In this document: one piece after another, positions 33,266 to 45,433 of the stretch
Position numbering within the stretch: the stretch's first letter is position 1
Layout: every line of letters begins with the position of its first letter
Made by a program: the position numbers and the translations under genes
Source: Nymphaea colorata
Taxonomy: Eukaryota; Streptophyta; Magnoliopsida; Nymphaeales; Nymphaeaceae
Length of the DNA: 64,000 nt
Direction: 5' to 3'
Assembly (NCBI RefSeq): GCF_008831285.2
Contig: NC_045149.1
Span: forward strand, 3,835,500-3,899,499
The notes under the pieces: generated by a model
Database searches by the model: none
Told to the model about the DNA's origin: nothing
Seen by the model: the letters and a program-made list of their open reading frames with translations, nothing else

Positions 33266-34685
33266 GGAAAATGTTGTAGCAGATGCCATTAGTCGCAAAG
33301 GTACTGTGACTGCAGTAAGTTTGATACTTCAAACATGGAAAATGATTGAGGAATTGATTTCCTGGCATCCCTTACAACCTACTCTAAGAACAGTTACTTG
33401 TGCACAACAAAGCTATGTGATTTGATTGAGATAGTTCGACAAAAACACAAGCATGATCTTGATTATAGCCAGATGATTTCTCATTGTCCAAAGGATAAAC
33501 TAGATTTTTCTCTGGACAATAGAGATAGTATTTGCTTCCTACAATTCATCCATGAGTGAATAAAATGTATGATGCTAAGTAAACATTTTGGTGGTCAAGA
33601 ATGAAATCTGATATCACCAAACATGTGGCAAAATGTCATATGTAACAGTAAGTCAAAACAAAACATCAAAAGTCCAGAGGATTATTGTAGCCAATTGAGA
33701 TTCCTTTATGGAAATGGGAAGATATAGCGATGGACTTCATCATGGAATTGTCAAGGACTCGGAAACAACATGACACCAAATGGGTCATCGCTGATTGACT
33801 AACAAAGTCTGCTCATTTCTTTCCAATAAGAGCTAACCAGTCTTAGAATCTTTCACTGAACTGTATGTTGATGAATTGATTGCATGGTGTGCCGTGTACC
33901 ATTATTTCAAACAGATATCCTAAATGCACCTCTTGTTTTTGAAAAGCTCTCCAGCTTGCATTGGGAACTAAGTTACATATGAGTTCTACATTATAACTCC
34001 AAGCCAATGGACAAGCATAGAGGACGATTTTAACTTTAGAAGATATGTTATTGACATGTTCTCTAGAATGGAAGGGCAAATGGGACAAATATGTAAAACT
34101 AGCTAAATTTGCCTACAACAACAGTAACCATTCTAATATTGTTATGGTTCCTTTTGAAGCTTTATATAGACATCCATGCCGAACACCTATATATTGGGAT
34201 GAAAGTGATGGAAAATTGAAACATTCTTTAGTTCTACTACACTATGTTGATCAAATCAAGATGATATAAAACAAACTATCGACTACTTAGGATTATCAAA
34301 AAAGTTGTATTGACAAAAGACAACAGCCCCTAAGTTTTGAGTTGGAGACCAAGTATTTTTATGTGTGTCCCCAATCAAAGGGATTTTCAGATTTGGTAAG
34401 AGGGGCAAATTGAATCTTAGATTTATTGGACATTTTGAAATTCTAGTAGGAATTGGTAAAACAACGTACTGACTGTCACCACAATACTCTCAGGTTCATA
34501 ACATCTTTCATGTGTCAATGATACAAAAAAGATTTGACATATGTGTATTAAGAACAAATAGAATACCAGTAGTAAAAGTTGAATGGCAGCACCACTACTA
34601 ACAGTACTTGGGAGCTAAAAGCTGATATATAGAAACACTGTCCCTAACTATTCAAGAATGAAATTTTCGCAAAGAGGGTAAGACT
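33266..34685 (+). pseudogene. truncated chromodomain gypsy integrase region
   Basis: It opens with ENVVADAISRKGTVTAV, the end of an RNase H. Decayed integrase follows over several frames: IPLWKWEDIAMDFIMELS, TKWVIAD, SAHFFPIRANQS, then KLAKFAYNNSNHSNIVMVPF and ALYRHPCRTPIYWDES (34,045-34,269). Near 34,590 is VVKVEWQHHY, then STWELKADI, the end of a chromodomain. A purine-rich tract (gcaaagagggtaagac) precedes the LTR at 34,686. Many stops and frameshifts make it inactive. It is the same broad group as the 17-21 kb element but a different family by LTR sequence. Confidence 0.8.
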
Positions 34686-36300
34686 GTAACATCCAGTTCT
34701 TCAGTGCCAAAATCAGATAATGAGTTGTCATTTTTAGGCCTATAAGTTCATGAATGTTACTATGTTCTTGTGTGAGCATTGCTAAGACATAATATTGAAA
34801 TTAAGAACAAATAATACCTATAAAAAGGAGAGAGAAAATAAGGAGAAAAGAGAGAAAAGGATAAAGAAAAAGAGGAAGGATAGAGAAAAATGAGGAGAGA
34901 GACACTTTTGTTGATAGTGAGACCTTCTCGAATCCTCCCACCGGTGTGCCACAATTATCTGGATTAGAAATTTTGCAGAAATCTAAGAAACTATGAAAAT
35001 TATTTCAGTTTCTTTGATTAAACATAAATTTATAGGCTTTCAACCATATGAATTCTAGTTTCTTCTCCTGCGTTGTGCTATTCAGCTATTCTCTACTATT
35101 CCTATGGGTTGGATCGTGCAAAGGGCCCCAATCTTTGAGATTCTACAGATTTTTATTCGAAACTTTGAAGCACTCCATACCACATGTACCACATGCAAGC
35201 AATGAATGAACTATGCCAACATTGTTTGCGTGGTCTAGCTGTCTAGGCTACGTGAAACCCATGTCAGTTTGCACATTGGTTCTCTATATCACAAACATTG
35301 ACTGTATGCCAAGCTAGGCTATGAGGGCTGGTAAGTCTTGGTTGGCCATGGCCCAGCCATTGCTAGACCTTGGTCAGCTACCCCCCAACTTAGTTAGATT
35401 ACCCCTGCCATGCCCAGGGTAAATTAGGCCCCACACGATTGACCACCCAGAGTTTTGTCTTGAATTTATTGTTCATTATGCATAATCAGATTGCTCAAGT
35501 GATTTGACAATTGCTTAGATTAATAAATTGAGATTCAACAGCTTAATCCAAGTTGTAAGATTACTTGAGCTAGTCGAGTTTAACTTGATTCTTTAAGCAT
35601 GCATACATGCTTGCTATTCAAATGTAATTGATTTTGAAGGAGTGTGCAACACTCATACGGGGATCTTCAGTTATGCCAGAGATATAGGCTTTTAAACTGA
35701 GTTTTGACATTGATGTTATTTTATAATGAGTCCATGATTTAGCTTTCAAATGAGCATAATTAATGAAGAAAGCCAGAAATTGTTAGTCATGCATCGATTT
35801 GGTTGAGCATGATGGTTTGTTATTTATTTCATATTAAGTTTGCTCATGGCCTGAGTTGTCATTTTGATGTAGGCAAGAGCTTAGGGCCAGTTTAATGTTT
35901 TCGAAATGGCAGAAATTTATGAAATTGTGGCATGGTGGCTATAGATAGTTGAACCCAACTGTAAAACATAAAAGGGTTCAGGTTGGGTGGTGCAAGGGTT
36001 CAGGGACCTGAGTTTGCGGAACCTCCTTTGAATGCATGGATTGATATATTAAGTGCTCATTCCCCAAGCTGGAGCCAATCCCCGATGTGAGGCAGCAGAG
36101 TGTGGGATGCAGTTACTGCAATAACATAGTTGTGCTCAATGAAATGTAGAGTCACAGCAGACTCGATGCTTGGGACCATGAGCGGCACAATGGTCAGCCC
36201 TGAATACATCGATGAGCTAGGTGGCATCATATGATTTTGCTCAAGTGGGTGTGTGTGTGCATCATTGAAATTCATGTAATTATGAATTATTGTCTATTTA
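34686..36300 (+). repeat. 3' LTR of second chromodomain gypsy family
   Basis: It starts TGTAACATCCAGTTCTTCAG and includes a TATA-like CTATAAAAAGG at about 34,817 and a purine-rich leader, then 'gaatcctcccaccggtgtg' and 'gtttctttgattaaacataa'. This order is shared with the minus-strand LTR that starts at 43,026, which allows the two to be recognised as one family. The right end is not defined, and 36,300 is an estimate. Confidence 0.65.
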
Positions 36301-36445
36301 TTTATTTATTCCTTTCCTTCCATTGCTTTTACTAATGTGATTTGGTTACTTGTGTGACTCAGAGTGAGTGATCTGATTCACTGGCATGTCAAAAACACCA
36401 GAAGACCGACTTTTAGGGCTTGCAGATAAGGGAAAGTGACCCATT

Positions 36446-36757
36446 GTGGACAGTTCGATTGACTGGAATGTGCTACCTTCTCAATCTAAAACACCATGTC
36501 CTTACTTCCACATTAAATCCCTTGAGGATCACAGATGGCCAAGTGACGGGATTCCATTCCTTGCTCCCACAAAAATATCTTTTGATAGTTATATTGTTAT
36601 GCTTTCTAAACTTTTGAACTATGACCTGAGTATTATCACTGGTGTAGGAGTGGACCTGTATCCAGTGATGATACTCAGCCATTATCATTCTTATTTCTCA
36701 AGAAACATACTTTATAAAAGATACTCTTCTAAACATTCTAGTGAACGAAGAATGTGA
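36446..36757 (+). other. unrecognised open frame
   Basis: A 103-codon frame beginning MDSSIDWNVLPSQSK, with a mixed, protein-like composition. After two stops the same frame continues to about 36,888 (HIELFNEISIAEPTIENDLE), which is longer than expected by chance in AT-rich DNA. I know no family for it. It lies just beyond an LTR and could be a transposon or viral fragment. Confidence 0.28.
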
Positions 36758-37559
36758 GTCACATAGAATACCAAAAAATGGAACCATGATAAAGATAAAT
36801 ACCATATTGAACTATTTAATGAAATTAGTATTGCTGAACCAACCATAGAGAATGACTTGGAGAAATTGTTAGAAACATATGAGTTTTGATAATTTGATTT
36901 ATTATTATGAAGACCAACGCGAAGAAGCAATAGACTCAAATGAAAGAAAAAGGATTTGTAAGTATGGTAAGAAAGAATGGGAAAAGCTATGGAAAGAATG
37001 GGAAAAACTATGGAGAAAAGGAAAGATGAAGCACTGAAGCTATTTCAACCTATGGCTAGAAATTAGGTCTTTCATGTATTTGGAATACTTGATATTGTAT
37101 TCGGCAGTTGTGCTGATGTCATGATTATCTATTTTCTTTAGGTTCCTATTCTACTGTAGGTGATGCTTGCTAGGTGGCTTGAAGGATGGGGGATTGTTGA
37201 GAGGGGCATGTCTGATGTCATATGCATTCCACTTGAACCATAAATTTTGTGTGTGCATGGTTTGTTCGTAGATATATGTACATCCCTTTTTGCTAATCTG
37301 AAACAAAGACTGTGAGAGTTGCAAATCTTTGATACATGATTTGGAGGTTTGCTTATAAATAGGTGTTCTTCATTAGAGCCACTAACTTCTAGGTCATGTT
37401 GTGCTGCATGCAATTACATGGCAAGTTTAACTGTACATAAATAGACTGCTCAGGCCTACGCTAAACACATAATTGTGTAATTGTTTCGCTTCTGCTTGGT
37501 CAAAACGATCATATAGAAAAAACCTGTTCTTCCTCTATTTCCTTTTCACCCCTAGCTAT

Positions 37560-38900
37560 GCATGACATTGGACTATCTCATTATTGATCCATGAAAATGA
37601 ACCTAGGTCTCACATGTATGCATGCAACTAGATTATGCATAATCAAGATTTGGTCTCTAAATTTCATGAAATATGGGATGTGATGCTAAAGAGATCTAAA
37701 ATTAAATTCAAGCTCTTCTCATGATCAGCTTGATTTAACGTCTAGACTTCTTGATCCAAACTTGTAATGGAAATTTAGGTTCTACGGTTTGCCTGAGGGT
37801 CGACCGGGGTTTAGATCCAAATTTATAGTTCAGGCTTGTAATAAATGATACTTAAGATACAAAATTCAGAATGCAATATATAAATCCTTGAGGTTTAATC
37901 TGAATCAGTTAAATTGAGATCCAAATTTTGAATGCCAGATCTAATGCTTGTAATCTATTATCCATATTCAATTTTAATATTGTCCTGAAATCCGAACCTA
38001 AATCAGAGGTATTTTCTAGATCTTAGATCCAATTCACCATGAGATCCAATAACGTTTGTTTGAGGTTCAATTGAATTGGATCTAGGCTTAACTAGGCTTG
38101 ATCTAATTAGGATTTCCTAGAACGGGCCGACCTAGCTAGAGCTTGACCAAATCATGGTTCATTGTAGTGGACTCAATGCCACATTTAATTAACTATCAAG
38201 AAATTTTGTATGGGTTGGCTAACGAAAGCTGGATCTAGGATTTGTGACTTACTTGTGTGGGTTCTAAAGCTAGTCTACGTTAGACCCTAGAATATTTGAA
38301 CATGGGTAACTCTAGGTTTAGATCTTGACCATGCATAAACCTAGGGATTTTAGAAAACATAATTTCTAAAAGAGATTTGGCTTTGAAAATGTGCATTTGA
38401 AAATTTATGTTTTTGAAAGTGAATCCACGTAGATACTATACTGAACTGGATGTTATCATGCTAGGACTATGCATGGCATGGTACTAGCCAATCATGCTTA
38501 GTTTCTACATGAATCATATGTTAAGTGCATATTTGAAATTTAATTTATATTTACGGTCCAAGATATGCTCGTATTATGCAAAAAGCAAATATGTGTTTGT
38601 CATACATTAAAGCAAGAATCTAAACCAAAATTTAAATGCCAAAATAAAAAAGAAAGAGAGAGGAAGGAGGGGCATACCTGACCTCAAATCCCCAGCCTAA
38701 AGACTAATAAATTAAAATAAAAATTCTGACAAAACTAGAAATTCTAAAACCTAAGCATGCTTAAAGGAAATTAAACTGATTAAGAACTAAAGCAAAAATA
38801 ACCTAAACTAAGCATGCTAAAATAGAGAAGAAAAATCTAAGACATACTACCAGAAGAAAACTAGAAAAAAAAAAGAACTAAACTGAAGATAAAGAAAAGA
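37560..38900. repeat. second copy of noncoding repeat family
   Basis: Related to 28,940-30,640: 'gatccaaa', 'aggcttgatcta' and 'tcttagatccaat' words, then a purine-rich AAAGAAAGAGAGAGGAAGG and 'aggggcatacct', then A-rich 'ctaaactaagcatgct' text in the same order. No gene was seen. Confidence 0.45.
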
Positions 38901-38929
38901 AAAACTTAAGAGCTCTAATCATTCACTAA

Positions 38930-39137
38930 GTAGGTGTTTATGCTCTTAAATTGTCATTAAGCATGTCTAATCATGATTGGAACAATTTAGTCTCAGATTA
39001 TTCAATTACTAATCTACCTTAATCATAGTATGTAATAACAAGTTTGTATGAACCCACATAAAAACATAATAAGGTTCATGAACTTGTAGGGCTAAAACGA
39101 TAACTCATAACGTGATTTAGGCACTAAGGAACTACTT
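38930..39137 (-). repeat. gypsy LTR fragment (U3 part), left flank of the inverted copy
   Basis: On the minus strand it starts TGTAACAAGTAGTTCCTTAG at 39,137 and matches the beginning of the LTR at 43,026 and of that at 34,686 ('gaaatcag.ttatg', 'taagttcatgaacctta', 'gattagcaattgaataat'). Just before it (39,138-39,174) is a tract like the polypurine region at 34,650-34,685: 'caaaattttcttaagggg' against 'gaaattttcgcaaagaggg'. So this is a 3' LTR start with its native upstream edge. Confidence 0.65.
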
Positions 39138-40635
39138 GTTACAATCTTAATCCCCTTAAGAAAATTTTGTCCTTGAATAATCTTTCACTTCTTTCATCAC
39201 TAAATTTATGAAAGTGAGGAGGCCTATATGGTTTTGTGTAAGTTCTGGGATGAGAGGTAGCAAGGACGCTATCATTCTTTCCTTGGAAAAATCCAGCCTA
39301 TTTTTCTGCATTTGAAGTTATGCAATTGCCTTACTCATAAATATACTGTAGACTGTAGATCTATGAAGTAATGAAGTCTTGATACCTTTATATTCGAACC
39401 TCAATCCAATAATAAATTCATGGAATTTCTTTCTTCGGATTTCTTTTTCTTTCAAAGCTATGTCTCTTGCGTTAACTGAAAAAAGTTAAACTTAATTATC
39501 TCATCCAACATTAGATCAAATTTGGTAACATACTCTTTGATGGTTTTTTCTCTTTGTTGGAGATCAGGTATATCCTTTATAATGTGTGGTTTTTTCAAAA
39601 ACTCAAGCTTCATGTGCATAGTTGTGCTTAAAAATGTGATTCGTACTAGTGGCTTTTACACAGATAAGAATCCAAGTAAGGATCTTTTTATGTTCTACTT
39701 TCCAATCTTCCCATTCTCTCATAATCAGCTATCGTTTTTTTTTTTATTTCCAGATCCTTCTAACAAACATACTTTACCACCAATAATTTTAGTCAAAATT
39801 ACTTGACGTTCCTTGGTCAACAGTTCCCCATAACCTTTTGATCCTAATTAAATGTTCCATGCTTATAGCCCATTGAACATAATTTGTTGTGGAATGCTTA
39901 GGAAGAGGAAAGTAAAATCTTTTTTGGCCTGGGAGGTTACCTTAAGATGGCCAACAACCTGCCCAATTTGATGGGGATTATGATTCACCACAACCATGAC
40001 GATGCAGCAACAACCTTTTTCCAGCAGCAGCAAGGCGGATAGAAATACTCACAGGAATCTCACCAACAGTTGTTGAACAAGCAAATCTTTAAGACAACAA
40101 AAAACTCAATCTTCCAAGATTCCCATAGCTTCGAAAAACATGGTGCAGTCAGATTGGAGGGCCAAGCTTGGGTATCATGTAAATTTTTATGACAGACATT
40201 GAAAATGAACAGGACGGATCACCTATCTGCGTGTTCTAGGGGAAGGAACGCACCTACGGCGTCAGAAATCTATATCAATAATCACAAGAAGAGAATCATT
40301 AGGAAAAAAAGTGCGGTAAAGCACCACAACCTGAATAAAGAATGTGCACCAAGGCACTAAACTGAATAATAAAAACTTAGAAAAGCTTCAAGAGAAGCAT
40401 GTATTAAAGAGGACCAACGAGGCCCTTTAAATAGGCTACAGAAGAAGTCCAGCATATGGAGAGCTCAAAGAATTCCAGGTGAGCTAGATAGATGACTACA
40501 GGAAATAAAATTAAAAAGAAAGAGTCACAATAGATGCCAAAAAATATACAAGGAACTTATATATATATATATATATATATAAGAATGGAGCGGCCCAATA
40601 AATCATTTGAGCCAAGGAGCTACATGTGAAAGAAC

Positions 40636-40683
40636 AGAGTCAACGGTGAGACAAACAAAGGTCATAACAGAGAAAAAGAGAAG
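40636..40683 (+). pseudogene. remnant of clathrin light chain exon 2 (duplicate)
   Basis: Only the last 45-48 bp of exon 2 remain ([12 protein letters not shown] region, ending AAG before the GTCAGA donor). The rest was removed by the deletion that joins 'acagagt' of intron 1 to 'caac' of exon 2. The duplicate therefore cannot encode the clathrin heavy chain-binding helix. Confidence 0.85.
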
Positions 40684-41149
40684 GTCAGATTTGACATTAT
40701 TTTGTTGTCCATTTGGTATTGTTTTGTTCCCCTCGTTCTTTCCGTTTCTTGGTGTTCTTATTGATTAATCTACATTGCATCTTGTTGGGGGTTGCAGTAA
40801 GCCAGTGAAAAATAAAGGATGCAAATTCAGCTGTTGGGTAGTTATAGTGGAATGTCTGAATAAACGCTGATAAACTTGTCAGTAAAGACCAACTTGCTGG
40901 AATTTTTCAGTACCGTGCATCCTATTATATTGTTCTTTTTGCTTCTTATCTTGAAGGAGACATGCCATTTATTGGCCTTCACCAATTGGTTGGTGGAGAA
41001 GTTCCCCGTTTTCCTTTACTTTTGTAAACTATAATTTCCAAGACCATTAAGTGTGACTTTGTTATTAGCTATATTCGTGGCATTTTTGCATATTTTAATA
41101 CGTTTTAATAATTTGTTTTGATGAAACTTTGTTCCCCTTCTTCTGTCAG

Positions 41150-41536
41150 CTGTTTCTTGCAAACCAGGAGAAGTTTCATGCCGGTGCAGATAAGCAGTAT
41201 TGGAAGGCAATTGCAGAGCTGATCCCCCATGAGGTTCCTAATATTGAGAAGAAAAGGGGGAAGAAGGATGCTGAGAAAAGGCCTTCCATTGTTGTTGTGC
41301 AGGGACCAAAGCCAGGTAAGCCTAGTGATCTGTCAAGGATGCGCCAAATATTGGTTAAGTTGAAGCACACACCACCACCTCATATGAAGCCACCTCCACC
41401 GGAACCTGCAAAGGATGCTGCTAAGGATGGTTCAAAAGATGATGGTAACAACACAACTCCACCTAAGGAAGCTGCTGCAGTGTTGGCAGGAGCAAAGCCT
41501 GCAATTCCTCTCAAAGAAGCAGTATCAGTTGCCTAA
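41150..41536 (+). pseudogene. duplicate clathrin light chain exon 3
   Basis: A copy of the terminal exon with its acceptor (TTCTGTCAG) and stop. It starts [20 protein letters not shown] and ends PLKEAVSVA. Compared with the gene's own exon 3 I count about five base changes in 387, giving three amino-acid differences (Pro/Ser after KKDAEKR, Gly/Ala in DD[G/A]NN, Leu/Ala in AV[L/A]AG). The reading frame is fully open. It retains intron sequence upstream, so it came from genomic DNA and not from mRNA. With no exon 1 on this side and exon 2 destroyed, it is a pseudogene fragment. A transcript from it would be antisense to the gene. Confidence 0.9.
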
Positions 41537-41926
41537 AAGGTTCAAAATTTACTTTCTTCTCTTCATGGTTGCGTGGATTATTTTGTATTTGTATTTGGTC
41601 CCCTAGTTGGTTTCCCCATCAATTACACAAAAATGACGAGGCAGCGATTTTTGGTAGTGATGGACAGTTATTAGTGCCTTGTATTATTATTTTTTCTTAA
41701 CTTTCTGTCGGAATTCTGCTTTACAGATGCATCTTCTTTCCTTTTCCAGGGTTGAATTTGAATATTTCTCTCCATCTCCATACTCTGCACGGAGACACTT
41801 GTGTTGCCATTCCTATCCTTTATGTGCACCTTTCTAATCACTGTCACAAATATTGCGTTGTATTGAAAAAAATGATAAATACATTAAATATAACTCAACC
41901 GAAAAAACATCAATAAAACACGTCTT

Positions 41927-43026
41927 TCATGGGCCACGGGCCGGGTACCCGCTACCGACGCCCACCCCATTATACAAACCGGCGTGCGAACTAACATGGG
42001 TTTCTACGCAGGCTAGACAATTAAACCACGTGAATGCCATTGGCATAGTCCATTCTTTGCTCGCATGCGCTATGCGTGCTATGAAGTGCTTCGGAGTTCT
42101 AAATAAAAATCTGGCAGACTCAACTACCAGTCCATTTTTCATGGTTTCAATTCGTAGGAATCCTATAGAATAGCTAAAGAACACAACATAGGGGAAGAAA
42201 CTAAAACTCCTACTGTCGAAAACATAGAAATTTACGTTTAATCAAAGAACTTGCAATAATTTTCACCACACCATAGATTTTTGCACTTCAGATGATTGCG
42301 GCGCATGCACGGGAGGATTCGGCAAGGTTTCACCATCAACAAAATTTTCTCTCTCCTCCTTCTTTCCCTCTTTTTTTCCCTCTTTTTCCCTTCTTTTCTC
42401 TTTCTCCTCTCCTCAAATTGCTGCCCAAAATGGGTGGCAGCCCTACTTATGTAAAAATATTATTTATTGTAATATTTTATCATATTTTATATATTTTATT
42501 TAAAGATTTTTAAAAATTAATTTAACAATAAGAAGAGGTGGTAAAAATTAATTCAATTAATTTAATAATTTCAATTATGATTTATCTTAGTGCTTAATCC
42601 TACTATAAGAGCTTAATCCTTCACGAATTAGGTGTTTAAGCTCTTAAACTATCATGAATTAAACCTAATCATGATTAACAAAATTTAATCTCAAATTACT
42701 CAATTGCTAATCTACTCCTGATCATGGTTAATAATCATAAGTTTGCTAATTCCAATTACCAAAATACCCAAGTCTCACTAGGTATTGGACTATTTCGGTC
42801 CCCCAATTTGACTGTGAGATTCATACTTATCCGACATTCGTTTTTCGGTCCAGTTCGAAATACAAGTGAGACCAAGTCGAATGCTTTTTTATAGGTACTA
42901 TTAGTTATCAAGTTCGTTTATCATGTCTTAGCAATACTCACACAGGAATATAATAAGGTTCAAGAACTTATATGACTAAAACGGTAACCCATAATCTGAT
43001 TTCAGCACTAAGGAGCTGGATGTTAC
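41927..43026 (-). repeat. gypsy LTR truncated at the inverted-repeat junction
   Basis: Read on minus it starts TGTAACATCCAGCTCCTTAG at 43,026. It continues with 'ctataaaaaagcattcga' (TATA-like), 'gggctgccaccc', a purine-rich leader, 'gaatcctcccgtgcatgcg' and 'tttctttgattaaacg', parallel to 34,686-35,400. It stops at about 41,927, where arm A begins, without reaching a primer binding site. It forms the right flank of arm A in the same orientation as the LTR piece at 38,930-39,137. Confidence 0.75.
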
Positions 43027-45044
43027 AAAAAGACATGAACCAAGTTACATTTTGAATTTTCCCAGTTCGCAAGTCATATATTTGATGATCGAATTAAATT
43101 TTAAACTTTGCGTTATTTCAAATTCAGAACATGTTTGCTTTCTTTGGTTTTGAATGACACCCAATTATAATAACATAAAGTCTAGTCCTTAGTCTGACTA
43201 TCCCTAGTAAAGGCAGCAAGAATTGCTAGACTCGCACCGATAGGTGTAGGTGTATACGCCACTTGAGCTTGGCTTCATTTCCATTCCACCTGTGACCTTT
43301 TGCAGTAAAAGGCTAGCGAACCAATTAGGAAAGGCAGCGACAATAGTACAGCTATGCAATCTAAGACCAGAACTTTTTACACTATAGGGTTGGCTTGCAG
43401 AGTAGAACCCAACCCCACACTGTCATTGTCACCATTGAAAGTCAATCAGTAAGGAGGCAGGACCAAGGGATATCAATGGCATAACATCTCTCATGGAGAT
43501 TATGGTTTTCCAAATTCAGAAGAGGGAAGATGAGGAGAGACTTGTTGGAAAGCTGATGAGCGTCAGGATAACTGGAGGAGATGAAGGAATAAAATATTCC
43601 AAACTCTCTCTCCTCAGCAAGCACCAACATGGGTTTAGAGGGTTGTCACAGAGACCTTTGGGAGGGGAAGGCGCTCAATGCCTATCAAGGCAAACGGGCA
43701 AGGACGAAACTGCATTTATACCCCATATTCTACCTACCATAAGCTTCTAGAGATGCAGAAGTAGACTGCGTTAGCAGGTTTCACAGCCAGACCCTATGAC
43801 AAATGGATGGAGCCACATTTGCATTCAGCAGGCTGCAAGCACTTGGGGAACCAGCCAAAAGCCTGCTCAAAGAATTTATATTAGAACAAAAGCGCAAAGC
43901 AGGAATAAGCTCTTTGATGCAATGTACGATACGACCAATAATATAAAACAGCTTCATCAGCTACAAATACGGCAGCAGCCTCCAAAATTACTTCATTAGA
44001 CTATTAGACATTAGAATTCTTTAAGCCAGCGAAATGCCTTGGTAGTGAATCAGAAGTACATCCTGGTCGAGGAAAATTGCAACATGGCATACGACTAGAT
44101 TATTGGCTCTTTTGTTGCATGTCCCTGTTACAAATCTTTCAGCTAGAACCTCTAAAGGATTGTTCAGTCGGTGGAATACGCAACCAGAAGGAGATATCGT
44201 GACATCTGCCTCTTTTTACCATTATGATCTTCATTCCCAAGACTGCCCTACAACAAAGGGCGAGTAAAGAAAGGCAGCCTCTTCGGTGGTAGGTGGTCAA
44301 TAAAAAGTACGTAGCAAATAAAAGAATCAAGACTAATGTTGACTCCAACCTCGAATTCGCCAAAGTTAAAGAACGGGGAACGAAGGTAACAGACTACTCC
44401 CTCTGTAAGGGGAGACCAGTCAACATGGACAGAAGTAGTCAAGACAGGGAGTGCAGCAAAGAAGGGTAGAAAGCATTGTGAGACTATTATAGGGTGAGTT
44501 ATTTCTTAGATATAATACGGTAAAATTATATTTCTTGAAAAAAAATCGACATTTTTTTAATTAAAAATTTTTAAAACTCCAAAATTAAGTAAAAGTAAAA
44601 TAAATTAAAAATTAATAATAAAACATTGAAAAATGATTAGATAAAATCTATCTAAGATGTGTGTGAAAAATAATACATTAAAAGTAAATAATAGCCATAT
44701 GTAAGTTTACAAAATAATAAATTTTGTTGGTCCCCGTGTTAAACCCAATCTTCGGATATGAAAACCGTGTTAACAAAAGAGTTAATGCTACCGGTTAGGG
44801 CTGCTTGGGCACTCCCACTCTCTCTTCTTTATTGCGTTAAATTTTCTGTTAATCATCTCCCCCTTCACTTTATGACGTAATTAATCTCCATTACTACATT
44901 CACCTTTTATGCTTAATTTTATGGTTAATTGTCTCTTATTTAATACATTTAACACTGAAAAAATCTAATATGCTGTTAAAAAATGAGAAAAAGGCACAAA
45001 AAAAGAGGTCTTTTCGTGTGTTTTATTGTCTGACGTCCTTTTCA
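43027..45044. other. spacer between LTR and inverted-repeat arm B, no recognised gene
   Basis: Noncoding sequence with short frames of 60-85 codons that show no family features (43,442-44,442). The conserved block at 43,170-43,250 is listed separately. 44,480-45,040 is very AT-rich and leads into the 3' flank of the clathrin light chain gene. Confidence 0.5.
43170..43250 (+). repeat. dispersed conserved noncoding block, copy 3
   Basis: It reads tctagtccttagtctgacta, then 'cctagtaaaggcagcaagaa' and 'accgataggtgtaggtgt', parallel to the block at 5,405-5,490. It is preceded in both places by a 'tgttcgctttctt'-like word (5,357 and 43,132), so the similarity extends at least 50 bp upstream. Confidence 0.5.
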
Positions 45045-45433
45045 AAAAGACGTGTTTTATTTATGTTTTTTCGGTTGAGTTATATTTAATGTATTTATCA
45101 TTTTTTTCAATAAAACGCAACATTTGTGACAGTGATAGAAAGGTGCATAAAGGATAGGAACGGCAACACAAGTGTCTCCGTGCAGAGTATGGAGACAGAG
45201 AGAAATATTCAAATTCAACCCTGGAAAAGGAAAGAAGATGCATCTGTAAAGCAGAATTCCGACAGAAAGTTAAGAAAAAATAATAATACAAAGCACTAAT
45301 AACTGTCCATCACTACCAAAAATCGCTGCCTCGTCATTTTTGTGTAATTGATGGGGAAACCAACTAGGGGACCAAATACAAATACAAAATAATCCACGCA
45401 ACCATGAAGAGAAGAAAGTAAATTTTGAACCTT

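Larger units (their letters stand above)
39176..41925 (+). repeat. inverted duplication arm A (clathrin light chain 3' half)
   Basis: Reverse-complement match to 45,045-48,836, about 2.75 kb against 3.8 kb. The difference is two gaps: about 570 bp with most of exon 2 (junction at about 40,636) and about 450 bp between TA repeats (junction at about 40,556-40,580). The arm includes a piece of copia gag, intron 1 tail, intron 2, exon 3 and 3' flank of the gene. Both ends meet gypsy sequence of one family and orientation. Confidence 0.92.

Noticed and set aside
41150-41536. Treating the duplicate exon 3 as a second clathrin light chain gene
   Set aside because: Exon 2 is mostly deleted and no exon 1 lies upstream on that strand, so no complete light chain could be made.
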